A stretch of 64,000 bases of DNA, taken from NCBI RefSeq assembly GCF_027942865.1, contig NC_134524.1:20575536-20639535 (forward strand), given 5' to 3'. This DNA is from Odontesthes bonariensis (Eukaryota; Chordata; Actinopteri; Atheriniformes; Atherinopsidae). Under the pieces are notes generated by a model. It searched no databases. It had not been told where the DNA came from and saw only the letters and a program-made list of their open reading frames with translations. Numbering within the stretch: the stretch's first letter is position 1; each line of letters begins with the position of its first letter. The position numbers and the translations under genes are program-made. Shown in pieces: positions 1 through 12,100 of the stretch.

Positions 1-12
1 TGTTTGATTTTT

Positions 13-210
13 TTTGGGGGGGGGCTTTTTATGCCTTTAATGATAGGACAGTTGGAGAGAGACAGGAAGCAGGGGCCAGAGAGAGGGGGAATACATGCAG
101 CAAGGGGCCATCCGGTGCAGGACTTGAACCAGGGATTGCTGCAGTGAGGACTGTAGCCTCTGTACATGGAGCGGCTGCTTAACCCACTACGCCACTGACC
201 GCCCCCACAT
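13..210 (-). mobile_element. tRNA-derived SINE, minus strand
   Basis: Read on the minus strand, the right end gives a tRNA-like head with an A box (TGGCGTAGTGG, about 186-200) and a B box (GGTTCAAGTCC, about 120-130). The body then ends in a T/G-rich left edge. A perfect 12-bp direct repeat, TGTTTGATTTTT, flanks it at 1-12 and 211-222 and is the target-site duplication. A second copy of the same family lies at 39788-39981. Family name unknown to me. Confidence 0.8.
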
Positions 211-240
211 TGTTTGATTTTTAACCAACTGCTGCTTGTG

Positions 241-600
241 AAGTGAGTCTCAAGTTTATGACAAACGTTGCAAAAGTGACCACATCAGCAAGAGCAGTTT
301 GAATCTCACCTGGCGAATGGTAATAACTGGATTAATGTTTGCCAGATCCAGAAGGCTCACAGATATGTCACAGTGGAGATGGATGGACCTTCACCTGCTG
401 TGGTTCTGAATCTCTGTAACATCTGAAAACGTGCAGCTTTCAGCAGAGTGAATGCTTTGATATGAGGCTGCTTACGGTTCACTTTGTTAGAGGCAAGTGT
501 TCAACACAGTGCAGTGATGTGAGCTTGTGTTAGCAGCGGGCATGTTCAGTGTGACTTGATCTGATGAGCAGTGACGCAGTTAGAGGCTTTTAAAAAACTA
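241..600. repeat. end of an upstream Ig-array unit
   Basis: This stretch matches about 16,150-16,530, the region 5' of the second Ig gene. Shared landmarks include the run 'ctcacctggcgaatggtaa', the 'gatatgaggctgc' segment and the 'tcagcagag' segment. It is therefore the edge of a further copy of the array unit, whose Ig gene would lie to the left of the window. No coding exon is visible in it. Confidence 0.65.
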
Positions 601-619
601 CCCAAACTGATATTTTCTT

Positions 620-3460
620 TCCATCTGAGACAGACTTGATGGGGCTGTGCTGTCTCTTCCTCTTAATCAACATGTGTAACTCTCTTTTTAGTCCCCTGCA
701 GAAGACCTCAACTTTCTCTGCGCTGCCATCAGAGAGCTCACAGGCTCCTCCTCCATCAAACACCAGCCATGTTGTTATGTTCACAGATAAAGGAAGAATT
801 TCAATGAACACAGAATTTATGATTAAACTACATTGTCTTTTTATTGGCACTGCAATTCATCCAAACACAAAAAACCCAACAATCAGATGAGTATAACAAA
901 GGATTATTCTCTCTCTGAGCTTCTGTCAGTATGGGTGTGTGAGTCTATCTTGTGGCAGCGTACACCACATGTGGCTCCAGCTCTCTGTCTTGCACCGGCC
1001 TTCTGCTCCTTTCTGCTTTGGGACGGAAACCCACTGCTGCATAGTTCAGGGCCTCAGAGGGCATCTGTAAATGAAAGTAGTTACAGTCACTACGTAAACA
1101 ATATATGATTATTAAAAAAACAAGATATAATAAAATCAGGGGGTGATTACCTCACTGTGTTGTGGATTCTGTTTGTCACTTTGAGCTGAATGACAACAGT
1201 TAATCTGGTCGGTTATTCGTTTCACAGCTCAGCGTGTGTAAATGTTCTAAATCTCCAACTAAAATGAAAACTTGCCTGTATGAAATGTCCTGACTCTGAC
1301 AACCAGGCAGATGATGAGTATTACAAGGAAAATGGTTCCACCGCCCAGGATTATGATCAGCGGATTTGTTGACCCATTAAACACATCTACAGGAGAGACA
1401 GCTACAATTTGTACACAGCAGCATTGGTTTGGAATCATTTGACAGTGACTGAAATATTAATGACATCAATCTTACCTTGAACCTGTAAATATGTTGCACT
1501 GAAAATGACTGAGAATCCATCTGTCTTACATCCACAGAAATACAGTCCAGAGTCGGAGAAATCCACTTGTTTGATATTCAGAAAAAGGTTTGTGGTGTTG
1601 GATGTCATCTTAAATTTACTCTTTGGAAATCCATCACAAAGTGAAGCATTGGACTCAGAACTGTACATATATGAGATGCGGCTGGCATTGGGTCTGTTCG
1701 CCAGTTTGAACCAAAAGATGTGAGTAGGAAGGCTGCTAAAGTTGGAGCACAGCAGTGTGACTTCTTCACCAGGCTGGACCTCCACAGTGTGAAACTCCGA
1801 CACTGACGCAGAGATCCAACCTGAAACAAACCAACAGATGAAGCATTCATGAAGTCAAAATTCAACCAGAACGAAGTAATCACGATACAGAAAACATAAA
1901 TTGTACAAATAAAAACACGTTGGTGTACTTACTGAAGCTGCAGAGCAAAGCCAGCATCAAGGTGAAGCTCATCATTGTGCACACGACAGGACTCTGTCAG
2001 TGTGATGTTAGAAAGTGAACTGTGCTCCAGTTACTGTAGTCACTATAAGGAGGTGGGCTGTTCTTTCTGTTATCCAACCGCTCACGCTGACACTGAGAAT
2101 GATTTTAAGAAAACAGTTACAAACTAAAACTTGTAAGAAAACATGATCATTTCCTTGTATAATAATGCTTTGGTTAATCCACATAATGTTGAGCTAAAGG
2201 TTTAAACACTAGAAAAGATTTATAAAACTGTACAGAAAGTACTTCAGTTGGACATTTAATGCTTGATCTTTAATGCAGATTATTCTTAACTGGTAACAAC
2301 ATGACATTATTGATGAGTATTGAGTTTTAATTTCATCATTGTAAAATTAAACGATTTAGAAATCTTCTTTGGTTATAATTTTTATAAAGCAGACTTACTT
2401 TCAAACACACGTGAGTCGACCATACACTCAGATCTCTTAAAGTCCAGCAGTGAGTAGCTCAAAGAAAATATTCATACCCTTGAAAATTAACTTTAATAGT
2501 GCTAACGTTAAGTCATTTATAGACTTGGCAACAGCAAAATTGCATTTAGAACTTTCAACTGCTGTGGTTTTGAAAATATAACATCTGAAAATGTTCAGCC
2601 TTTAACACAATGAATGCTTTGATATGAGGAGGCGCAGATGTCACCCTGCAAGAAGAAAGTGTTCAATAAAGAGTAGTGATGTGAGTTTGAATGTGCTAAA
2701 TGTGACGCTTTGAGGTTTTAAGCTCCTGAAGACTTCAGTACATGTAGCTCTTCTAAGTGAAATAACAGTGTTGGTAGCTTTTAGTAGTGCAGTTCCATTG
2801 TTAGGTTGACCTGTCTTTATAATCAACTTGTGTTACTATTTCACATCTGTCAAACAATATTATCTTTGGCATTTTTCATTCATACAACTTAAGACTGAAG
2901 AAAAGCTATATAAGGCCTTCAGAAAGCCTGGAAAACTGTAAAAACATTTCTCAGAACAACTATCATGCAGCTCAACTTTCATGCAGCCCTCTCCTCCCCA
3001 TTTCCACCTCCTCCAGATGCCAGAGGAACCTTCTCTAAAGTCTCTGTCAACTCCTAACTGCTCATCAATCACCAGATTCCACAACAAACCAAACTTATTA
3101 GATCTGGGACTACCCAACACCGGTGGAACAACTATTTTGTGGTACTATAATTTGTAGTTTATCTGGTCTACGATGACACCAAACATCTTTCAGAGTTCAG
3201 CAGCTTACTCCATTTGTTTTTTACGATCTGGCTTGTTGGATGCAAAACATAACAGGGAGACTTAACATGAGAAGTTTAGTTCCTTGTTTAATTTTAAAAG
3301 CCAGCCGGCATTAACTTTCAACACACACTACCAGCAGTGTTGAACTCCCACTTTCAGGTATGCTTTATGCACACCTTTGCAGGTGCAGCTAATGAAACCA
3401 ATTAGAACAATTTAGCCCTCGCACCACCCAAAGACTCTTGCTCTGCCACTGCAAGGCCGC
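620..3460. repeat. Ig-array unit 1 (paralogous to 14255-18410)
   Basis: Nearly collinear with 14255-18410: gene body, 5' flank, and a downstream stretch ending near 'tgccactgcaagg...gctgagg'. Unit 1 lacks about 0.8 kb that is present in unit 2 at 16,627-17,440 and lacks a further ~0.2 kb (around 2545) of the flank near 16,140-16,340. The non-genic part (about 2000-3460) has no exon I can support. Confidence 0.8.
945..1975 (-). CDS. Ig V-set transmembrane receptor with ITIM-like tail, copy 1
   Basis: Predicted single-pass cell-surface immune receptor of about 217 residues. Minus-strand exons are 1975-1933 (signal peptide MMSFTLMLALLCSFS), 1820-1476 (V-set domain), 1386-1276 (stalk and membrane segment), 1185-1151 and 1064-945 (tail, stop TAG). 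All junctions keep frame. The V domain shows LLCSNF, the IFWFKL tryptophan and SDSGLYFC; extra cysteines (ASLCDGF, YFCGC) suggest a second disulphide as in CD300/pIgR/NITR-like V domains. The hydrophobic run LIIILGGGTIFLVILIICLVV spells the membrane helix. The tail contains LNYAAV, a match to the ITIM pattern (I/V/L/S)xYxx(L/V/I), and a second tyrosine in VVYAAT. Exon 3 ends at a GC donor (CAG|GCAAGT). An alternative acceptor 15 bases upstream (exon start 1401) also keeps frame. A minus-strand AATAAA lies at 845-840. Resembles teleost NITR/CD300-like single-V receptors; the exact family is not certain. Confidence 0.85.
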
Positions 3461-3714
3461 TGAGGCTAGTGGAAGTCTGAATTCTTTGCTGACACTTTAA
3501 GAATGTCTTCTGAACATTTGGAGATGATTTCTGCACATATCACCTCCTGAGGGATCATATGCAAAAAAAGAGTTTGTGCGGAAGTCCGAATTACACTGAA
3601 GAGTGTATACTTGAGAGTGGATTTGGTGAGAAAAAAAAAAATCTTTTTTTTATCATAAGATGATTTTTTAAACAAGTATGATTGAGTGTATCCTCTTCTT
3701 TCGCAAAAACAACA

Positions 3715-5235
3715 CAACTGCAGACAGTGGATGGATCAATGTCAGCATGTTGTTCGCAAAGATCTGGATCTTAATCTTGGATCCCGACCCAGGCACCGCC
3801 GCTTTGTTGCTGCTGTAATTCACTGGAGCCACACTGCTAGGTTTGCATGCCATCCTGAAATTCAGCACGCTACCATTCTCCTTCAACGCTACTTTTGATG
3901 TCGCTCCTTGGAAACTGATTCCAAGGAATGCGTTAATGCTTGTTTCATATGTAATGAAGTAAAAGCGTTAATCGTCCCTCGTCTGGCTTATTGCAACCTC
4001 CTGGTCCCTGGTCGGCCCTGGTCACACATCTCATTGGATGTTGTTACTGGATTACCCCCTATCCCAAGGTAAAACCACCATACTCACCAGTATTGATCGC
4101 TTTTCCAAGTCAGCTCATTTCATTTACCTGGATAAACTCCCCTCTGCTGCTGAAACCGCTGACATGCTTGTTAATCATGTTTTCCGTCTCCATGGCATCC
4201 CAGCTGAGGTAGTGTCCGTCCGGGGACCCCGGTTTGTCTCTCAGGTATGGCTAACCTTCTGCAATGCTCTAGGTGCCAAGGTTTCCCTCAGTTCTGGTTA
4301 TCAGCCTCAGTCTAATGGACAGACGGAACGACTGAATCAGGAGCTTGAGGTCGCACTCCGCTGCATTTCCACTAACAACCCCTCTTCCTGGAGTCGACAT
4401 TTACCTTGGATCGAATATGCTCATAACTCTCTCACATCCTCTGCCACAGGTCTGTCACCATTTGAAGCATCACTTGGATACCAACCACCACTGTTCCCTG
4501 AGGAGGAGAGGGATTTGGAGGTCCCCTCCGTTCAGCATCATTTCCAGCGCATTCAGTGCATATGGACCCAGACCCGGGGACCCTCTGTTATTCACTGTGG
4601 AACGTAATCGCTGTCTTGCGGACCGTCACCATATTCCTGCTCCTCAATACATCCCCGGCCAAAGAGTCTGGTTAGCCGCAAAGGACATACCCCTGAAATC
4701 CACCTCCAAAAAACTGGCTCCCAAATACATTGGCCCCTTTGAAATAGAATCCATCATTAACACTTCGGCTGTTTGCCTCAAGCTCCCTGCTTCCATGCGC
4801 ATCCATCCATCGCTCCATGTTTCTTTAATTAAACCATTATCTTCCAGTCCAGTAGCCCTTGCCCTCTCTCCCTTGGTACTGGTTTCTTCGTACCTGCCTC
4901 ACCTTTATCCTGGATGTCCCGCCGGCCATTTCCAGCAACCTGCCTGCTTACCCCACCGCCGATTCAGATCCAAAACAGACACAGCCAGCCCCCATCCCTC
5001 ATTCACGGACTTCCTCCTTCTCATAAATAAGGACTATTTACTCCTTTTGGACTATCTCCCACCATTACGGAGGATCACTTTAACCCTCTCTTTCTTCCTG
5101 CAGAATCTCCAAGTGTCTGGATCCTACCCCGACTATCTACCCCAACTAATTCTAATAAATCATTTTACCATTTATCTTATCCAGTCTGTAGTTGAGTCCG
5201 AATTCTTTGATGGCCTGTGCTCAAGCCGTGACAGA
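3715..5235 (+). mobile_element. Ty3/Gypsy pol 3' fragment (fossil)
   Basis: Relic of a Ty3/Gypsy LTR retrotransposon. Recognisable parts are the integrase zinc-finger side, the integrase core (about 4038-4560) and a following chromodomain-type tail (about 4600-4870), then sequence resembling an LTR end. The closest type known to me is the chromovirus-like Gypsy group common in fish. It is fragmentary and broken in several places. No complete LTR pair was found. Confidence 0.8.
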
Positions 5236-5339
5236 AACGACACTTGACATGGCGTCTTACCCTTCCAGGGGAAAACCACCTGTACACCCTTCAGTGCTGT
5301 CTGCCCCCGCTTTACACCAACATGCAACTCCTGTCTCTC

Positions 5340-5640
5340 AGTGAGTGAGAGAAATCTAGCAAAAACAATTTTGAGGGGCTGACCGACAGTGAACAAGGAC
5401 TTCTGTGGCAGACTCTGGCGGACAACGCCCTGCAAGAAATGCAACAGGTTGGAATTATTGAGCCTTCCTCTATCCTCTGGGCTTAAGAAGTTTTCATGGT
5501 CCCAAAAAAGGTGAAAGATGACTAGAGGTTCTGTGTACACTTTAGGCCACTTGACAAGGTGACAGAAAAAGATCAATTTCCCCTCACCCGCTTAGATGAG
5601 ATGGTAGAAAACTGTTGAGGGGAAACTGTACAAGGAATCC
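5340..5640 (+). mobile_element. Ty3/Gypsy reverse transcriptase scrap (fossil)
   Basis: Translated pieces resemble the N-terminal part of a Gypsy reverse transcriptase (the 'GIIEPSSS' and 'VPKK' region through 'FPLTRLDEM'). It lies downstream of the preceding integrase fragment, so it is either a separate insertion or a rearranged piece. Old and broken in several places. Confidence 0.6.
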
Positions 5641-6191
5641 TGCTCTTAAACCTGTGAAAAGACAGTAATATACCCCATGCTGGTGTTACCACCATCTCGG
5701 ACAGGACCCCTACCCTGGCCCCCAAACAAGCTGGTCAACATGACAGAGGTGAATTGTGACCAACTTCTTTACATACATGCTTGAGTTCGGTGAGGAGAAC
5801 ATTGCTGCTTTCAGGATGCAGTTTCTTTCATGTAATGGCCATTTAGCACATAATGTGGTGACCAGAACTTGGGATCAGTTTACATGTGAAACCTTCCTGA
5901 ATTTCAACCACGAAAAAGGGTCGAGAGATTAATATTCGGCCCTCCTTCCTTCCCTCTCCATCACCTATTCAGAAGAATAAACATCAGACTGGCTCAAAAA
6001 CTGCACTATTTACTCAAAAGTTTACTGACCTCACTGAAAAGTAAATTTTTTTTAACACATTTTTCAATACCAATAGCAATACCATTAATGGCCCCCCATA
6101 TTAGACATGGGGCTTGAAACAGAATCAATTCATGATGATGGTCACTGATAAATTGAAACTCAAATACTTTACAGATAATAGCAAAAATATA
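5641..6191. other. intergenic, nothing recognised
   Basis: About 550 bases between Gypsy relics and the younger Gypsy copy. Both strands carry only short open frames, with no domain, tRNA-like or terminal-repeat signature that I can see. Confidence 0.4.
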
Positions 6192-9100
6192 TGTAACCCA
6201 CACACTAAAAGTGTATGGTCACGAATAGATTAATGCTGCGCGAGTTAATTTTTTATCCTTGGCGGCACTTGTAGAGACTGCAGGCCCTATCCTCTGCTTT
6301 TGTGTATGTGAGGGACAAGCACGAGGAAGAAAAAAAAACGAGCATAACGAGAGAGCCCAGCCATGTGAGCGGTGAGATACAAAGCACAGAGGAAATTCTA
6401 AAGAAAAAAAGAATCGAGGATGAAGTGTGCGAGAGGGAGTGCTGCATGGTGTATATCGCTGACATTGACGGGGCTGGATAATTGTAACTTACTGTGGAAA
6501 CTCCGGTGAGTGATATCAATGATATGTGAAGCTAATGGCTAGCAAGATCGTCGGCTAGCAAATTTCTCATATTAGCATTATTTAGCATAGTAGAACGTCG
6601 GTTAAAACCAGTTGGAGTATTTAGATGTTGAATTCATGTTATTTAGTAAAATGTGTTCATTAATTCATATTGAAAGTGTTGTTAAAATTGATTACATGTT
6701 AAAAGATGTTACTCTGTTACCTAGAGAATGCTCTAATTTTACAAGTGGAGATTTGAAGAAATTCATTGACCCACTGCTTGAGGTCTCCACATTGGCGTTG
6801 GTTGCGCCTGATTTGCGCTCCAACACTGATTTGCCAGTATTGATAGGCACAAATGTGCTTGTTGTGCTGTATAGTGAGCATTGTCAGGACAGAGCTACAT
6901 CTGACATTTCCTCTGTCTATAGTTTTAGACAGATATTGAGAACTCTCAAACTCAGACATACAGCAAAAACCACAGGAAAGATTGGCCTGGTGACATTAAA
7001 GAATAACAAACAACATGTCATTCCAGCACGTGACAGGGTCTGTCTTGAAGGCTCACTTAAAGCCAGAAATCCCATGGGTGAGAAATGGGCAGTAATGGAG
7101 CAACCTTGTTCATCTGCCTTACCTGGGGGAATCTTTGTTGACTGCTGTCTTATCACGTTGCCTGATCATGGCTCTCATACATTTCCTGTGTGGGTCAGGA
7201 ATGAGACAGAGCATGATATAACACTTCCAACCAACTGTGTTCTTGCTGATCTGCATGGAGCCGACCAAGTTATTAACCCTCAAAGCTCTTCTGAGTCGGG
7301 CTCTGTTACTGCAGCATGTTGCAGTGCATCTGCCCAACCCTCTGGTCAGCTAAAAGAGGCTGAGTTGACATTCGATTTTGGCGAATGTCAACTCATTTGG
7401 TCATGCTACAAGGGTCAAGCACAAAATAAAGCTCAAGGATGAGGTGCCCTTTAAACAGCGATCGAGGCCCATCCATCCTAATGACTACGAGGCAGTGAAG
7501 AAGCATCTTCAGATGCTTTTGGAAGCAGGGGTGAGTTTAACCGAATGCCACAAGGAATGACCAACGCACCCAGCACCTTCCAAAGGTTGATGGAGAGGTG
7601 CATGGGGGACATTAACCTCAGGGAGGTTTTGGTGTTCCTTGATGACTTGATCGTGTTCTCAGATTCCCTAGAGGAGCATGAGGAAAGGCTGCAACATGTT
7701 CTCCAGCGGTTAAGGGAAAATGGCTTAAAGCTCTCCCCATCGAAATGCAGATTTTTCCAGACATCGGTGCGTTATTTGGGACATATTGTCTCAAGGGATG
7801 GAGTTGAGACCGATCCTGAAAAAATCGCTGCCATTAAAACCTGGCCAGTACCACAGACTCTGAAACAGCTACGATCATTCTTAGGATTTGCTGGCTACTA
7901 CCGCTGCTTTATTGAATACTATTCTAAGATTGTGAAGCCTTTGAATGACCTCACAGGAGGTTATCCACCGTTGAGGAAAGGTCAAAAAACAGTTGCTTGT
8001 GCTGGCAAGTATTTCAACCCCAGGATGCCTTTTGCAGAGAGGTGGACACCTGCTTGCCAAGCAGCTTTTGAGTGTATTAAAGAGAAACTGACTTCTTCGC
8101 CCATACTGGGGTTTGCCAACCCAAAGATTCCGTATGTTCTCCATACAGACGCCAGCTCAACTGGACTAGGCGCCGCCTTGTACCAGGAGCAGGAAGGTAA
8201 AATGCGGGTAATTGCTTACGCCAGTCGGGGATTGACACCCAGTGAGAGCAGATATCCAGCTCACAAGTTGGAATTTCTGGCTCTCAAATAGTCGATTGTT
8301 GAAAACTTTCACGACTACCTTCATGGTAATTCCTTTACGGTGGTGACGGATAACAATCCATTGACCTACGTACTCACCTCAGCCAAACTGGATGCAGCAA
8401 GCCATCGGTGGTTAGCAGGCCTATCCACTTTTGACTTCCATATCAAGTACAGGGCTGGAAAAGCAAACCAGGATGCTGATGGTTTGTCACGACGACCCCA
8501 TCAAGAGTTGGCTGCAGACCATGCCTCTCTTGAGGAGGCGGAACGCATCCAACAGCTCACCTCGCGCCTTCAGACATCCTCATCTGATCTCAGTTTGGAT
8601 TCACATGCAGTCGCAGCAGTGTACCATAAGCATTTTCTTGATGAGACAGACAACCAGTTACCTTCCATCACATTGGTTGAGTCTCTGGCTATTCATGCTG
8701 ATGCTATACCTGATGCTTATGAAGAGACATTTGGTCAAGTGACAGTGCCACTGTTCTCTGAATCTGACCTCAGGGAGCAGCAGGAAGCTGATCCAGTCAT
8801 AAGTCATGTGATTCAGTTGCTGAAATCAGGTGTTGATGGTCCACGTAGCATCAAGGATGACAAGGATGTTAAGTTGATGGTAAAACAGTGGAAACGCTTT
8901 GAGATGAGGAATGGTCTTCTAACCAGGGCACGGCAATGTCATGGCCAAACAGTTTATCAGCTGGTTCTTCCAGTTGTCTTAAGACCAACAGTTTTCAAGC
9001 TCCTCCATGATGACATGGGGCACATGGGATGGGAGCGTACTCATGACCTAATAAGATCCAGGTTTTATTGGCCAAGAATGGCCGCAGACATTGAGACCCA

Positions 9101-12100
9101 GATCAAGAACTGCGGGCGTTGTGTGAGAAGAAAATCCCAACCTGAAAGGGCAGCACCTTTGGTGAATATCAGAACATCGCGACCATTGGAATTGGTCTGT
9201 ATGGATTTCTTGTCTCTGGAGCCAGATAGCAAGAATACTAAGGATATTTTAGTCATGACAGATCATTTCACGAAATATGCTGTTGCTTTACCTACACGAG
9301 ACCAGAAAGCTACAACGGTTGCAAAATGTCTCTGGGATAACTTCTTGGTACATTATGGGTACCCAGAGCGCCTTCATAGTGATCAGGGCAGAGATTTTGA
9401 ATCTCGCGTCATCAAGGAGCTCTGTGCTATGACAGGTATCAGGAAGGTGAGAACTAGCCCTTATCATCCAAGGGGAAACACAGTTGAGCGGTTCAATCGT
9501 ACCCTCCTCAACACACTTGGCACATTAAAGGATGAGCAGAAGGTTCATTGGCGTGACTTTGTTAAACCGCTTGCTCACGCATACAACTGCACCAAAAATG
9601 AGGTCACTGGCTTCAGCCCTTATGAATTGATGTTTGGGCGACAGCCGCGGCTACCAGTTGACTTAGCCTTTGGACTTCCAGTGAAAGATAGTGAGCCAGT
9701 GCCTCATTCCCAGTATGTCCGCCATCTCAAAGCTCGTCTGGAGGAGAGCTATCGTCTTGCCCTGGAGAACTCAGCAAAAGTAGCTGAGCGAAACAAAAAG
9801 CAGTTTGATAAGAGGGTTAGAGAAGCTACTCTCCAAATTGGTGATCTGGTCCTGGTTAGGAATCTCCGTTTACGAAATAAGCACAAACTGGCAGACAAGT
9901 GGGAGTCCACTGTGTACCGTGTTGTGAAACAAATGGGAAACTTACCTGTATACACAGTTACAGGTCACTCCACCAGACGGTGGAGATGGCCCAGACCGCA
10001 CTCTTCATCGAGACCTTTTGCTCCCATGTGGTCATTTGTCTGAAACTGATGATGAAAATGCATCAGAAAGGCTAAAACCTTCCCAACGACCGAGAACAAG
10101 GCAAAACTCTCCTCAGTTACAGCAGTCTGAATGTTCTGACTCTGAGGAGGAGTATGTTGGTTTTCAGATAGACCCACCTGTGAATAGAGAAACATTCATC
10201 AGGATGTATGACACAAACAGGTACTTGGAACCAGAGGTGGAAGAAGTACTGAAGTCTTGTACTTAAGTAAAAGTAGAAGTACCCTGCGAAATATTTACTC
10301 AAGTAAAAGTAAAAGTAGTACACCAAAAATGTACTTAAGTAAAAGTAATAAGTACTAACTTTTAAATGTACTTTTGAGTACAAAAGTAAAAGTACTGGGT
10401 ATTGAGCAGCAATGGGCTGTCTTTCTCCATGTCATGGCTGTGCCATTATAGTTCTTAATTACATAACCGCAGACCTGCCAATGTCACTTCTAAATGCTCA
10501 CAGCAATAAACAGTATGTGTACTGAAAGATTGGTGTCGATATTGTGTGTGATTGGCAATACAGTGCTTAGTTCTACTTCTAATTCTGTGAATGACAACAC
10601 ATTTACTAGTTTACCACTAACGGATTAAGTAATTTCCTTGCCAACATATTCTCCAACACTGCTCTGTTGAGAGCAGTAAAAGGAAAACAACAACTTATAA
10701 AAGGTGCTAGGACTTAATTTTTTTTTATCAACAACATTCTGTTACCACATCCAACAGCATGTACAACAAACATGTTGAAGTAGAGAAACTATCTCTGTCT
10801 ATGTTGGTGTCTTACGTGGTGCAAGAGTAAGAGAAGTAAATAAGATTAAAAAAAGACACATGCTGAATTATCAAAATCTGTATTGGAAAGGAACACCATT
10901 CACAAAACCAACATGAAAACCATCTGAAAAGAGTTAAAAAAATGTCTCTGACCTAGGAGTGAAGCAACGTTAGCCTAGCAAGCCAGACCCGTGACGCTGG
11001 ATAGCAGTGTGGGCGGGATAAACGGTTGTCTGTCAAGTTGCGTCTGCACTCAACGCCACGCAATAGGATGGCGCAACAACCAATCAGAGCGATGAAGAAG
11101 GATTACGTAGTCAGTGCGACGGACCAACGGAGCAAGCTGGTAAATTAAACTTTTACCGTACCCGGTGGGCAAAACTCCGAAAACGTCCTTTTAAAAAAAC
11201 TTAAGTGCAGTTATCTGTTCGTCTCGCAAAGAAAACTGTATATCTAAATTTTCTAGAGTCGCTGCCAAAGCCAACTCGAAAGACTGTTTGCTGGGCGCAG
11301 CCATTGTTTACCTCTCTCTGGAACTACACACTGAAACGTAGCACCTCTGTCGTCACTAGGTAGCCCGGCCTCCGACCCCGCTCCTCACGATTTGATTGGC
11401 CTGATTAAGTTTCGATTTGCAGCCTAGCAAAACGACCACAAGTGACTAGACTAGCCCCGGAGCAAATTCAATTTGCGGTCGCTAGTTCTCAAATGAACTT
11501 GATTTGCACTCCCAACCGTAGCTCTTTGCTCACATCCACCATGTCATCTTTACTCTTCTTAAATCTTGTTGGATCCCCCTGGCTAAATTCAATCCAGTCC
11601 CGTACGTGAGGTCCTGGGTGGCCAAAGGACACAGAACTGCCACAGACACACGCAGTAAAAGCAGAAAAAAAGAGGTAGAGGACAATCCGGACATGCTCGT
11701 GATGTTGGGTGTTTTAAACAACTAAAAATGGTGAGCAAACATATTGTCTATTAATAGGCCGCCGTGCCAAGCTTTGAACAATATATTTTTTTTTTTACAC
11801 GTTAGACATGTTGAGAAATTAATTGCTGGCTGTATACTGAAGTCCCACCTGTGGTGATGTGGGCATTTGCCTATGTTTTGCGTACTAGCCTAAAATAATT
11901 ATAAATTATCGTCATAACATTTATACCATGGATATTATTTGAAATTGAGGCTTGTAAGTCCCACAGCGTTTCAAGTGGACATTTTCATGTTGTTTTCAGC
12001 ACCTTTTCTGTATACGTTCCGGGACCTGTACGCGTCTCGTCATCCCTGAGCTGTCATATGTACTTTGCGTTCCGGCACCTTATGATTTACAAATTAAGCA

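Noticed and set aside
6253-6519. Minus-strand 88-residue open frame, repeated at 12876-13142
   Set aside because: It lies entirely within the LTR and recurs only because the LTR is duplicated; no domain or signal is visible.
10970-11460. G+C-richer segment inside the hAT as a separate nested MITE
   Set aside because: No matching inverted ends or target duplication could be found around it, so it is only mentioned in the hAT entry.
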